From Anaerolineae bacterium (GTDB lineage: Bacteria > Chloroflexota > Anaerolineae > UBA4142): a stretch of 5,815 nucleotides of DNA. Under the pieces are notes generated by a model. That model was given only the letters and a program-made list of their open reading frames with translations, was not told the DNA's origin and ran no database searches. The position numbers and the translations under genes are program-made. Of the stretch, positions 1-5,681 are shown one piece after another. Every line of letters begins with the position of its first letter. The stretch's first letter is position 1. Where the stretch lies: assembly GCA_026417715.1 (NCBI GenBank), contig JAOACU010000191.1:1-5815 (forward strand), in the 5' to 3' direction.

Positions 1-194
1 GTCACGATGCCGGTGCGCAAGCCAAAACAATCGGCAAGATTCGCGGCAACGTTGAACTCACCGCCACTCACGTGAATTCTGCACTCGGTCGCTTTGCGAA
101 ACGGAATGATGCCGGGATCAAGCCGATGCACGAGCGCGCCGAGTGACACAAGGTCAAGTGCACCATCGGGTTTGAGGTCGAGTCCGTATCTCAT
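1..194 (-). CDS. PfkB-family carbohydrate kinase, N-terminal part (cut by window edge)
   Basis: The first 64 residues of a protein that continues past the left edge, starting with MRYGLDLKPDGALDLVSLGA. The stretch HVSGGEFNVAANLADCFGL (residues 41-59) is the N-terminal signature of PfkB/ribokinase-type kinases. There the glycine pair and the Asn of GGxxxN line the sugar site, and the following LADCFGLRTGIV is the usual helix and strand. This family transfers phosphate from ATP to sugars or sugar acids in the cytoplasm. The preceding gnd gene makes 2-keto-3-deoxygluconate kinase or a similar sugar-acid kinase plausible, but the substrate and the ATP-site motif (GAGD) lie outside the window. The ATG is well supported by GGAGG at 200-204, five bases upstream. 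The gene is the last visible member of the phosphatase-gnd-kinase unit, 64 bases after the gnd stop. The family call is firm; the substrate is inference. Confidence 0.85.
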   Translation of the reverse strand, partial: MRYGLDLKPDGALDLVSLGALVHRLDPGIIPFRKATECRIHVSGGEFNVAANLADCFGLRTGIV

Positions 195-204
195 CCTATC
201 CTCC

Positions 205-259
205 AAGTATGAAGTAGGAAGTATGAAAATTCATACTTCATACTTCCGCCTTCATACTT
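205..259 (-). repeat. Long hairpin between gnd and the PfkB kinase
   Basis: Bases 205-227 pair with 237-259 at 21 of 23 positions; the mismatches are at 215/249 and 216/248, and the loop is nine bases. The arms are built from the word AAGTATGAAG, which recurs several times. In the transcript the stem begins at the last base of the gnd TAA stop (261-259) and ends directly against the GGAGG of the kinase gene. No U-run follows, so it does not look like a standard intrinsic terminator. A role in mRNA processing, in stabilising the gnd message, or in tuning kinase translation is inference. It could also simply be a dispersed palindromic repeat. Confidence 0.85.
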
Positions 260-1713
260 TAGTTCTTCTTCCACACTGTCGAAGTGACACTACCGCCGCG
301 CCCTGTCCAATTCGTGTGGAAATACTGTCCGCGCGGTTTGTCAATGCGTTGATACGTGTGCGCACCAAAGTAATCGCGTTGCGCTTGCAACAGATTCGCC
401 GGGAGCGATTCGCGGCGATAACCATCGTAGAACGCGAGCGCGGACGACATCGCCGGGACAGGGATGCCTTTTTGCACGGCTTTGGCAACCACGCGTCGCC
501 ACGCACCTTGCGCGGCTTGGATTTCTTTGGCGAAGAACGGATCGAGCAACAAGTTGGAGAGGTCGGGGTTGCGATCGAAGGCTTCTTTGATTTTACCCAG
601 GAACACCGAGCGGATGATACAACCACCGCGCCACATCAGCGCGATGCCACCATAGTTCAAGTTCCAGTTGTACTCTTTTGCCGCCGCACGCATCAGCATA
701 TACCCTTGCGTGTACGAAATCAATTTCGATGCGTACACAGCGTGCTCCAAATCAGCGATGAACGCGCGTTTGTCGCCAGCGATTTTCGGTTTGGGTCCGC
801 TTAACACTTGAGACGCGGCGATGCGTTCGTCTTTGAGCGCGGACAGCGAGCGCGCCAGCACCGCTTCGACAATCATCGTGAGCGGAATACCCATATCCAG
901 CGCAGAAATACCTGTCCATTTGCCGGTGCCTTTTTGCTCCGCCATATCCAAGATTTTGTCCACGAGCGGTTTGCCGTCTTCGTCTTTATAAGCCAGAATG
1001 TCGCGCGTGATTTGAATGAGGTACGAATCGAGTTTGCCCTTGTTCCACTTGGCAAAGACCTTGCTCATTTCGGGCGCGGACAGTCCCAGCCCTTCGCGCA
1101 TCAAAAAGTACGCTTCCCCGATCAACTGCATATCGCCGTACTCGATGCCATTGTGCACCATCTTGATATAATGTCCCGCACCGTTTTCGCCGACCCAATC
1201 ACAGCACGGTGAACCATCGGCGACCTTTGCCGCAATCGCTTGGAAAATCGGCTTGACGTGGGGCCAGGCGGCAGGCGAACCACCGGGCATAATCGAAGGA
1301 CCATAGCGCGCGCCCTCCTCGCCACCCGAAACGCCAGTGCCGATGTAGAGTAATCCTTTCGATTCGACATACTTGGTGCGACGCATCGTGTCTTGATAGT
1401 TCGAGTTGCCACCATCAATGATAATGTCACCCGGCTCCAAGAGTGGAATCAATTGTTCGATAAAATCATCCACCGGTTGACCAACCTGAACCATCAGCAT
1501 CACACGACGTGGCTTTTTCAACAAGCCGACCAACTCTTGCAAAGAATGCGCGCCCACGATTTGCGTGCCTTTGGCAGAACCAGCAAGAAACTCGTCCACT
1601 TTGGACACGGTGCGATTGAACACTGCGACCTTGAATCCGTGATCGTTCATGTTCAGCGCAAGATTTTGTCCCATCACGGCAAGACCAATGATTGCAATGT
1701 CTGCTTGACTCAT
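259..1713 (-). CDS. gnd: 6-phosphogluconate dehydrogenase, NADP+-dependent, decarboxylating
   Basis: A 484-residue cytoplasmic enzyme of the oxidative pentose phosphate pathway. It converts 6-phosphogluconate and NADP+ to ribulose 5-phosphate, CO2 and NADPH. The Rossmann motif is GLAVMGQNLA (residues 10-19). FNRT at 32-35 is the Arg/Thr pair that reads the NADP 2'-phosphate. IIDGGNSNYQDT (98-109) and GVSGGEEGARYGPS (127-140) bind substrate. KMVHNGIEYGD (184-194) carries the catalytic Lys184 and Glu191. The C-terminal RDYFGAH (446-452) supplies the Arg and His that reach the partner's active site in the dimer. The tail GQYFHTNWTGRGG is typical. The length matches the long, homodimeric Gnd class (about 470-485 residues), and no key residue is missing. 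The ATG is preceded by a near-perfect AAGGAGG at 1721-1727, seven bases away. It lies 61 bases after the phosphatase stop and 64 bases before the kinase start, all on one strand, so it is probably co-transcribed with both. Confidence 0.97.
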   Translation of the reverse strand: MSQADIAIIGLAVMGQNLALNMNDHGFKVAVFNRTVSKVDEFLAGSAKGTQIVGAHSLQELVGLLKKPRRVMLMVQVGQPVDDFIEQLIPLLEPGDIIIDGGNSNYQDTMRRTKYVESKGLLYIGTGVSGGEEGARYGPSIMPGGSPAAWPHVKPIFQAIAAKVADGSPCCDWVGENGAGHYIKMVHNGIEYGDMQLIGEAYFLMREGLGLSAPEMSKVFAKWNKGKLDSYLIQITRDILAYKDEDGKPLVDKILDMAEQKGTGKWTGISALDMGIPLTMIVEAVLARSLSALKDERIAASQVLSGPKPKIAGDKRAFIADLEHAVYASKLISYTQGYMLMRAAAKEYNWNLNYGGIALMWRGGCIIRSVFLGKIKEAFDRNPDLSNLLLDPFFAKEIQAAQGAWRRVVAKAVQKGIPVPAMSSALAFYDGYRRESLPANLLQAQRDYFGAHTYQRIDKPRGQYFHTNWTGRGGSVTSTVWKKN

Positions 1714-1740
1714 TTTACAACCTCCTTAATTATTTAGATG

Positions 1741-1778
1741 ATGACGAAAGACGAAAGTAAACCTTCGTCCTCCGTCAT
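1741..1778 (-). repeat. Hairpin between the phosphatase gene and gnd, overlapping the phosphatase stop codon
   Basis: Bases 1741-1757 pair with 1762-1778 around a four-base loop. Fourteen pairs are Watson-Crick. The other three (1747/1772, 1749/1770, 1756/1763) read A-C on the plus strand but become G-U wobble pairs in minus-strand RNA. The stem is therefore continuous only in the transcript of this operon. The phosphatase TGA (1777-1775) lies inside the stem, and the last sense codons (K-D-E) lead into it. The gnd AAGGAGG begins 13 bases past the stem. No U-run follows, so a terminator is unlikely; an RNA stability or translational element is inferred. Confidence 0.8.
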
Positions 1779-2392
1779 TCGTCCTTCAAGTGCGATGTAT
1801 CATTCACCAACGTCACCACCCAACCGTTGGCGTGTTTCTCGAACGCGCTAATGCACCCGTTGTCTTCGCGCACGCGCCACAACGCATCGGCGGGAAGTCC
1901 GAGCACGACACCTAGCATCGCGCAACACACTACGCGATGCGAAACGAGCGCGAGCGTTTGTCCCGCGTGCTTTGCCGCGAGTTCGTCGAGTAGCGTGACG
2001 ATGCGCGCGCGAACATCGTAAAGCGATTCGCCTCTGGGAAAAGTCACTTGTCCCGGCGTCGTCAACCACTTTTCGATGATGTCGGGATACACTTGACGCG
2101 CTTCGTCTGTCGTCATTCCTTCGAGCGCGCCAAAATCAATGTCGAGCAGACCATCGTGTGGAATAACAGGCAAATGCAATCGTTCGGCGAGCGGGCGCGC
2201 CGTATCGAGGGTGCGTTGCTTGGGGCTGGCGTAGATCGCCGCAATCGGTTCGTTGGCAAGTCGCGCGGCGATGCGTTGCGCCTGTGCGTGTCCTAAATCG
2301 TTGAGCGGAATGTCCGCGCGTCCGCGAAATCGTTCCGCACCACGATTCCATTCGGTTTGTCCATGTCGGATGAGGAAGAAACGAGTGGTCAT
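1775..2392 (-). CDS. Histidine phosphatase family protein (phosphoglycerate mutase-like)
   Basis: A 205-residue cytoplasmic protein of the phosphoglycerate mutase/acid phosphatase superfamily. RHGQTEWN at residues 9-16 contains the phosphorylated His10. Arg60 in YASPKQRTLDTA (54-65) and His152 in LVSHRVV (149-155) complete the phosphate pocket. The general-acid loop usually reads L-x-E-x-x-x-G-x-x-E-G; here it is LLDIDFGALEG (82-92), with Asp84 where Glu is common, a conservative change. The length fits the small broad-specificity or CobC/GpmB-like phosphatases rather than the 230-250-residue glycolytic mutases. The substrate cannot be told from sequence, though its place ahead of gnd suggests a sugar phosphate or phospho-acid. 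The ATG sits close to the first motif, but no Shine-Dalgarno sequence precedes it. Instead the bases just upstream form AUG-UAA, directly abutting this AUG in the same frame. It is probably the first gene of the leftward operon, and its stop codon lies in a hairpin. Confidence 0.92.
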   Translation of the reverse strand: MTTRFFLIRHGQTEWNRGAERFRGRADIPLNDLGHAQAQRIAARLANEPIAAIYASPKQRTLDTARPLAERLHLPVIPHDGLLDIDFGALEGMTTDEARQVYPDIIEKWLTTPGQVTFPRGESLYDVRARIVTLLDELAAKHAGQTLALVSHRVVCCAMLGVVLGLPADALWRVREDNGCISAFEKHANGWVVTLVNDTSHLKDE

Positions 2393-2408
2393 TTACATTT
2401 TTGATTGT

Positions 2409-2491
2409 GATTTCAGATTTGAGATTGCAGATTGCAGATTTATCATTTGCTTTCGCCTAAAGAAAAAATCTGAAATCATCAATCTGCAATC
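2409..2491 (-). repeat. Imperfect palindrome in the leader of the leftward operon
   Basis: Bases 2409-2433 pair with 2467-2491 at about 20 of 25 positions, around a 33-base loop. The arms are made of GATTTCAGATT and GATTGCAGATT words, the latter repeated with overlap at 2423-2440. A shorter perfect alternative also exists: 2409-2420 with 2466-2477 (12 bp). The two pairings exclude each other, so the region could switch between folds. The predicted transcript start from the minus-strand promoter falls at about 2491-2492, so the roughly 100-base leader RNA would begin with this structure. An attenuator or 5' stability role is inference. Confidence 0.7.
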
Positions 2492-2498
2492 GGCAATG

Positions 2499-2527
2499 AT
2501 TATATACGCAAGCGCGCGCGGCGTCAA
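2499..2527 (-). promoter_or_regulatory. Sigma-70-type promoter for the phosphatase-gnd-kinase operon
   Basis: Read on the minus strand, the -35 box is TTGACG (2527-2522, five of six to consensus) and the -10 box is TATAAT (2504-2499, perfect), with a 17-base spacer. The spacer contains an alternating GC run (2512-2520). Transcription would start near 2491-2492, giving a leader of about 100 bases before the phosphatase ATG. Its orientation and position suit the leftward genes. Confidence 0.7.
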
Positions 2528-2529
2528 AG

Positions 2530-2537
2530 AAACGTTT
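2530..2537. promoter_or_regulatory. AAACGTTT palindrome between the divergent promoters, possible LacI/GalR-type operator
   Basis: A perfect 8-bp palindrome with a central CG, within AGAAACGTTTTCA, lying just outside the -35 box of the leftward promoter and about 20 bp from that of the rightward one. LacI/GalR-family operators commonly have a central CG step flanked by A/T runs, for example the PurR core AAACGTTT. The flanking bases do not extend the symmetry, so this is a candidate only. No regulator gene is visible in the window. Confidence 0.35.
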
Positions 2538-2556
2538 TCAACACTGTGCCAACGAT

Positions 2557-2585
2557 TTGCGATTTTGCCTACCCTATGCTAAAAT
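2557..2585 (+). promoter_or_regulatory. Promoter for the multidomain glycosidase gene (extended -10)
   Basis: The -35 box is TTGCGA (2557-2562, four of six). It is followed by 17 bases and the -10 box TAAAAT (2580-2585, five of six). TGC at 2577-2579 gives the extended -10 form that compensates for a weaker -35. The start would be near 2592, leaving a leader of about 58 bases before the TTG start codon. Confidence 0.6.
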
Positions 2586-2591
2586 TATTGG

Positions 2592-2618
2592 CACTTGCTA
2601 CCGTACAAATGGCAAGTG
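2592..2618 (+). promoter_or_regulatory. 7-bp inverted repeat at the predicted transcript start of the glycosidase gene
   Basis: CACTTGC at 2592-2598 is the exact inverse complement of GCAAGTG at 2612-2618. In RNA the stem extends by a wobble pair and an A-U pair around a nine-base loop. It begins at the predicted transcription start, so it could be a 5' stabilising hairpin or, as DNA, a dyad for a regulator. Nothing in the window decides between these. Confidence 0.5.
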
Positions 2619-2649
2619 GTAATCCTCAGTTCGGACCGAGGTTGAAAAA

Positions 2650-5502
2650 TTGAACACACGCTTGAACCATCCTTTACTGCGTGCCCTCGACAGTTTCCTC
2701 GATGGCCAGGTCACCAGTTGGATCATCAATCTAGTACTCATCCCGTTTCTGGTGTTGCTTGCCATCGTTCTACCACCGCTCGCACTCCCGCAACGTATCC
2801 TTGCCGCTGGCTATACAGGAATCTCACCGAACACGGGTGGTAGTGTCTTTTCGACCGATGGCGCGCAATTTTCGATTCCTCCTGGCGCGCTCAAGAGTGG
2901 CGTCTCGATTCGCCTAGCCACGCAACCCGCGAGCGCGTTTCTCAAAAGTTCGCTGGCAAAAACTTTACCCTCCACACTCCAAGTCAAAAGTCCGCTATAC
3001 CAACTAGGTCTGCAGGGCCAGGTGCCCACGCAAGCCGTCCTCTCGATTCCGATTCCAGATGGCATCGAACAACTTGCCGCGCTGGATGTGTATGGGTATG
3101 ACGGCAAAAAGTGGAGCAAGATTCCGTTTCAATTTTTCCTTGGTGAACAACGCGTCGAAGCATACTTGCGCGCCAATCTACCCCAAGCCGTTGTCTTGGT
3201 GGCGACGAGCGCGTTGGCACCCACGATCAGTGCAGACTTGACCACCAAAACATCATTGCCTCCCACCGTGAGTGCGTTGCTCGCTGAGGTCAATCCCACT
3301 GGCTTGACAATTGCTGAGGAAGGCGGCATCGCGGGTGATGTGCCACCGCTCGAAGAAGCCGGCGCATCGAGTCCATACCAGGTGTTGCCGACCATCAGCA
3401 ACTGGGACGGTACGCAAACGCGCGGCGACTTGGTGGACGAGATGATCACCACGCCAGCATTGCGCAAGGCGCACATTCAAGCGTTGGTTGATCTCACCAT
3501 CGAAAAGTTGTATCCCGGCATCAACATTGACTATCAAAACATCAATCCTGACAATCGCAAAGAGTTTACGACGTTCATTCGTGAACTCGCGCAGGCATTG
3601 CGCGCCAAAGAAAAAATCTTGAGCGTGACAATGGCACTCCCCATCCAAGTCTCCGCCGATGAGTGGGATACTGGCGCGTATGATTGGGAAACGATTGGTC
3701 AACTTGCCGACATTGTCAAGATTCCACTCCCTGATCGCGAGGCGTTTGCGGGCAATCCATCGGGAGTCGAGACGTACTTGATGTGGGCGGTCGGTCGCGT
3801 GGATCGCTACAAGTTGCAACTCGCGTTTTCGGTGATGGGACGCGATGAATTCGGCAGTGCCTACGCGCCGATCGCGTTCACGAACGTTGCCAAACTTTTT
3901 GGACCAGTCGAAGTATCGCCCGGCAACATCACGCCCGAAACTTCGGTCACTTTGGATTTGCCGCGCCTGCGCGAGAGTCGCGGCTTGAAAGCCGATCCGC
4001 CGAGTGGTTTGTACGCGTTCACCTACCTCGATGATAAACAACAACTGCATACGGTTTGGATCGAGAATCCTGAAAGTTTTGGCAAGAAACTTGCGCTGGC
4101 TTTGCAGTTCAACTTGCGCGGTGTCGCGTTACGCGATGTGACCAACGATGCGATGGACACGCGCGCGTGGCAAGCGCTGGAACAATATCGCGATTCTCAG
4201 GCGAGTACGTTCAAGGCGCGCCCTGTCATCGTTTGGCGTGTCAACAATCAAGTGGTGGGCAAAGTTGCCGCGACGGATCCACGTTTTACGTGGAAAGCCC
4301 CCAATCAACCCGGCGATGCCAAGATCGAAGCATCGCTCTCGTTCGATGACGGGCAATCGCTGGCGGGTTCAACCGAACCCAAGCCGGTGCAAATCGCGCG
4401 CGCGGCAACGCCTACACCCACACCGCGTCCGACGGTCGTGGCGACACGTCCACCACCTACGGCGGCGGCACCTGCCGCGCCCGCGAGTAACTTTCGCGGC
4501 AAGAATATGTTTGCCTACGGCGCGCAGTTGAACTGGACGGGTTCACCTATCGGTGTTCCCGGCGCGATGCAAACGCTCAAGGGGATGGGCTTTACGTGGG
4601 CAAAGATTCAAATTCGTTGGTGCGAGTTTGAACCGAACAAAGGCAATATCCAGTGGAGTCAAATTGATGCGGCAGTGGACGCTGCGCGCGCAAACGGCAT
4701 CACGCTTCTCTTCAGCATTCTTTGCGGACCGAAATGGACAGGCGCCGTGCAACGTGGACACGGTGGCGCGCCTGGTCCGCCACAAAACCCCAACGATCTC
4801 GGCGATTTTGTCGCGGCAGTCTCGGCGCGCTATTGCGGTAAAGGACTGGGCGCAATCGAGGTGTGGAACGAAACGAATATGGAACGCGAATGGGGTGCTA
4901 ACCCAGTCTCGGGTGCTGATTACATCCGCTATCTCTCGGTCGCGTATCGCCGTATCAAAGAGACATGTCCGAGTATCGTGGTAGTGAGTGCTGCGCCCAC
5001 GCCGACAGGTGTCACCGCGCCCGGCTATATGGACGATCTCGCGTATCTCCACTCGATGTATCAAGCCGGGTTGAAAAACTATAGTGACGCGATTGGTGTG
5101 CATCCCAGCGGCTTTTGCAATCCACCCGATGCGCGCGTCGGCTCGCCGAATCCGTGCGGTGGGCAATACAACAATCATCGCTCGTTCTTCTTCCGCGAGA
5201 CGATGGAATCGTACCGCGCGGTGATGGTGCAGTATGGCGATGCAGATAAACAACTCTGGCCCACCGAATTCGGCTGGGCGTCGGCACCCAACCCGCATCC
5301 CGATTTTCAGTACGCGCGCAACATCACGCTCGAAATGCAAGCGGAATGGCTTGTGCGAGCATTCCAAATGATGAAAGCGTGGGGCTGGGTGGGAGTCACT
5401 TTTCTCTGGAATCTCGACTTTACCGACTTGAGCAATGAAACTGGCGCGTTCCACGTGCTTAATCGTCCGGCGCAATCGCGCTTGGCGGCAATGCCCAAGT
5501 AG
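2650..5502 (+). CDS. Membrane-anchored multidomain protein: ZU5-like, degenerate GH18-like, Ig-like and clan GH-A glycoside hydrolase domains
   Basis: A 950-residue protein predicted to be displayed outside the cell. Residues 24-46 (WIINLVLIPFLVLLAIVLPP) form a hydrophobic anchor after a 23-residue N-terminus, so it is probably a signal anchor. Residues 62-190 begin GGSVFSTDGAQFSIPPGAL, typical of ZU5-like beta domains. Residues 205-517 follow the GH18 plan of YaaH/SleL-type proteins (LPTISNWDG, GINIDY, ADIVKI, VWIENPESFGKKL, RGVALRD), but the catalytic positions are changed (see findings). Residues 520-585 look Ig-like. Residues 586-613 are a Pro/Thr/Ala linker with TPTPTPRPT. Residues 617-950 form a clan GH-A barrel with acid/base Glu741 in VWNETN, nucleophile Glu873 in WPTEFGW, His818 in GVHPSG and Trp920 at strand 8. 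It is closest in style to GH39/GH5-like enzymes; the substrate is unknown. All six cysteines lie in this last domain, consistent with disulfides. TTG is chosen because an in-frame TAA lies at 2620-2622, no ATG or GTG follows before it, and GAGGT sits at 2638-2642, seven bases upstream. Confidence 0.88.
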   Translation: MNTRLNHPLLRALDSFLDGQVTSWIINLVLIPFLVLLAIVLPPLALPQRILAAGYTGISPNTGGSVFSTDGAQFSIPPGALKSGVSIRLATQPASAFLKSSLAKTLPSTLQVKSPLYQLGLQGQVPTQAVLSIPIPDGIEQLAALDVYGYDGKKWSKIPFQFFLGEQRVEAYLRANLPQAVVLVATSALAPTISADLTTKTSLPPTVSALLAEVNPTGLTIAEEGGIAGDVPPLEEAGASSPYQVLPTISNWDGTQTRGDLVDEMITTPALRKAHIQALVDLTIEKLYPGINIDYQNINPDNRKEFTTFIRELAQALRAKEKILSVTMALPIQVSADEWDTGAYDWETIGQLADIVKIPLPDREAFAGNPSGVETYLMWAVGRVDRYKLQLAFSVMGRDEFGSAYAPIAFTNVAKLFGPVEVSPGNITPETSVTLDLPRLRESRGLKADPPSGLYAFTYLDDKQQLHTVWIENPESFGKKLALALQFNLRGVALRDVTNDAMDTRAWQALEQYRDSQASTFKARPVIVWRVNNQVVGKVAATDPRFTWKAPNQPGDAKIEASLSFDDGQSLAGSTEPKPVQIARAATPTPTPRPTVVATRPPPTAAAPAAPASNFRGKNMFAYGAQLNWTGSPIGVPGAMQTLKGMGFTWAKIQIRWCEFEPNKGNIQWSQIDAAVDAARANGITLLFSILCGPKWTGAVQRGHGGAPGPPQNPNDLGDFVAAVSARYCGKGLGAIEVWNETNMEREWGANPVSGADYIRYLSVAYRRIKETCPSIVVVSAAPTPTGVTAPGYMDDLAYLHSMYQAGLKNYSDAIGVHPSGFCNPPDARVGSPNPCGGQYNNHRSFFFRETMESYRAVMVQYGDADKQLWPTEFGWASAPNPHPDFQYARNITLEMQAEWLVRAFQMMKAWGWVGVTFLWNLDFTDLSNETGAFHVLNRPAQSRLAAMPK

Positions 5503-5608
5503 GCGCGAAAGAAACACGAAAGAAACGCGAAAGGGCGCGAAAGAAACGCGAAAGGGCGCGAAAGAAACGCGAAAGGGCGCGAAAGAGACGCGAAAAGGAC
5601 GCGAAAGG
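5503..5608. repeat. Tandem repeat, 21-bp period, built from CGCGAAAG words
   Basis: Starting right after the glycosidase stop codon, the 21-bp unit GGGCGCGAAAG + AAACGCGAAA is exact at 5533-5553 and 5554-5574, and has one change at 5575-5595. A degenerate unit lies before it (5512-5532) and partial units lie at both ends. Each unit is itself two half-units of about 10-11 bp sharing CGCGAAAG. The array is purine-rich on the plus strand. Open frames through it translate only to repetitive KETRKGA-like peptides and are not genes. Replication slippage explains the regularity; no function is shown. Confidence 0.9.
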
Positions 5609-5638
5609 TTGGGGCGACCCTGTGTGGTCGCCCTAACC
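5607..5638 (+). repeat. Strong GC-rich hairpin, copy 1 of 3; possible terminator of the glycosidase gene
   Basis: GGTTGGGGCGACC (5607-5619) pairs with GGTCGCCCTAACC (5626-5638) along 13 positions, one of them G-U, around the loop CTGTGT. It is followed by GTTTT, a short T-run, so it could end transcription about 105 bases after the stop codon. Because two related copies follow, it is also a member of a small dispersed or tandem palindromic repeat. The structure is certain; the terminator role is tentative. Confidence 0.75.
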
Positions 5639-5652
5639 GTTTTGGCAACGTA

Positions 5653-5676
5653 GGAGCAACTCTGTGTGGTCGCCCG
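5653..5676. repeat. Decayed copy 2 of the hairpin repeat
   Basis: It matches copy 1 (from 5611) at all but four of about 24 positions. The loop CTGTGT and right arm GGTCGCCC are intact, while the left arm reads GGAGCAACT instead of GGGGCGACC. All three left-arm differences are transitions and break or weaken the stem. It is a degenerate relative of the flanking copies. Confidence 0.75.
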
Positions 5677-5681
5677 ATTAT

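Noticed and set aside
205..259. Intrinsic terminator after gnd
   Set aside because: The stem is strong but AU-rich and is followed by GGAGG rather than a U-run. The kinase gene follows in the same direction, so termination here is not supported.
94..804. Plus-strand open frame of 236 codons opposite the gnd and kinase genes
   Set aside because: It lies antisense to gnd, whose product is recognised over its whole length. Its translation has no family features and it crosses the intergenic hairpin, as expected from a GC-biased shadow frame.
2253..2582. Plus-strand open frame of 109 codons running through the divergent promoter region
   Set aside because: It overlaps the phosphatase gene antisense and then translates the palindromic leader and both promoters. 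There is no family likeness.
3253..4050. Minus-strand open frame of 265 codons within the GH18-like region
   Set aside because: A shadow of the plus-strand coding frame: no recognisable domain, and the plus frame is continuous with clear homology.
4543..5517. Minus-strand open frame of 324 codons opposite the C-terminal hydrolase domain
   Set aside because: It is the complement of a recognisable GH-A domain. The translation is rich in Arg, His and Ile with no motif, and it starts next to the tandem repeat without a ribosome binding site.
5503..5608. CRISPR array
   Set aside because: The units are directly adjacent with no unique spacers of 25-40 bases, and no cas gene is present.
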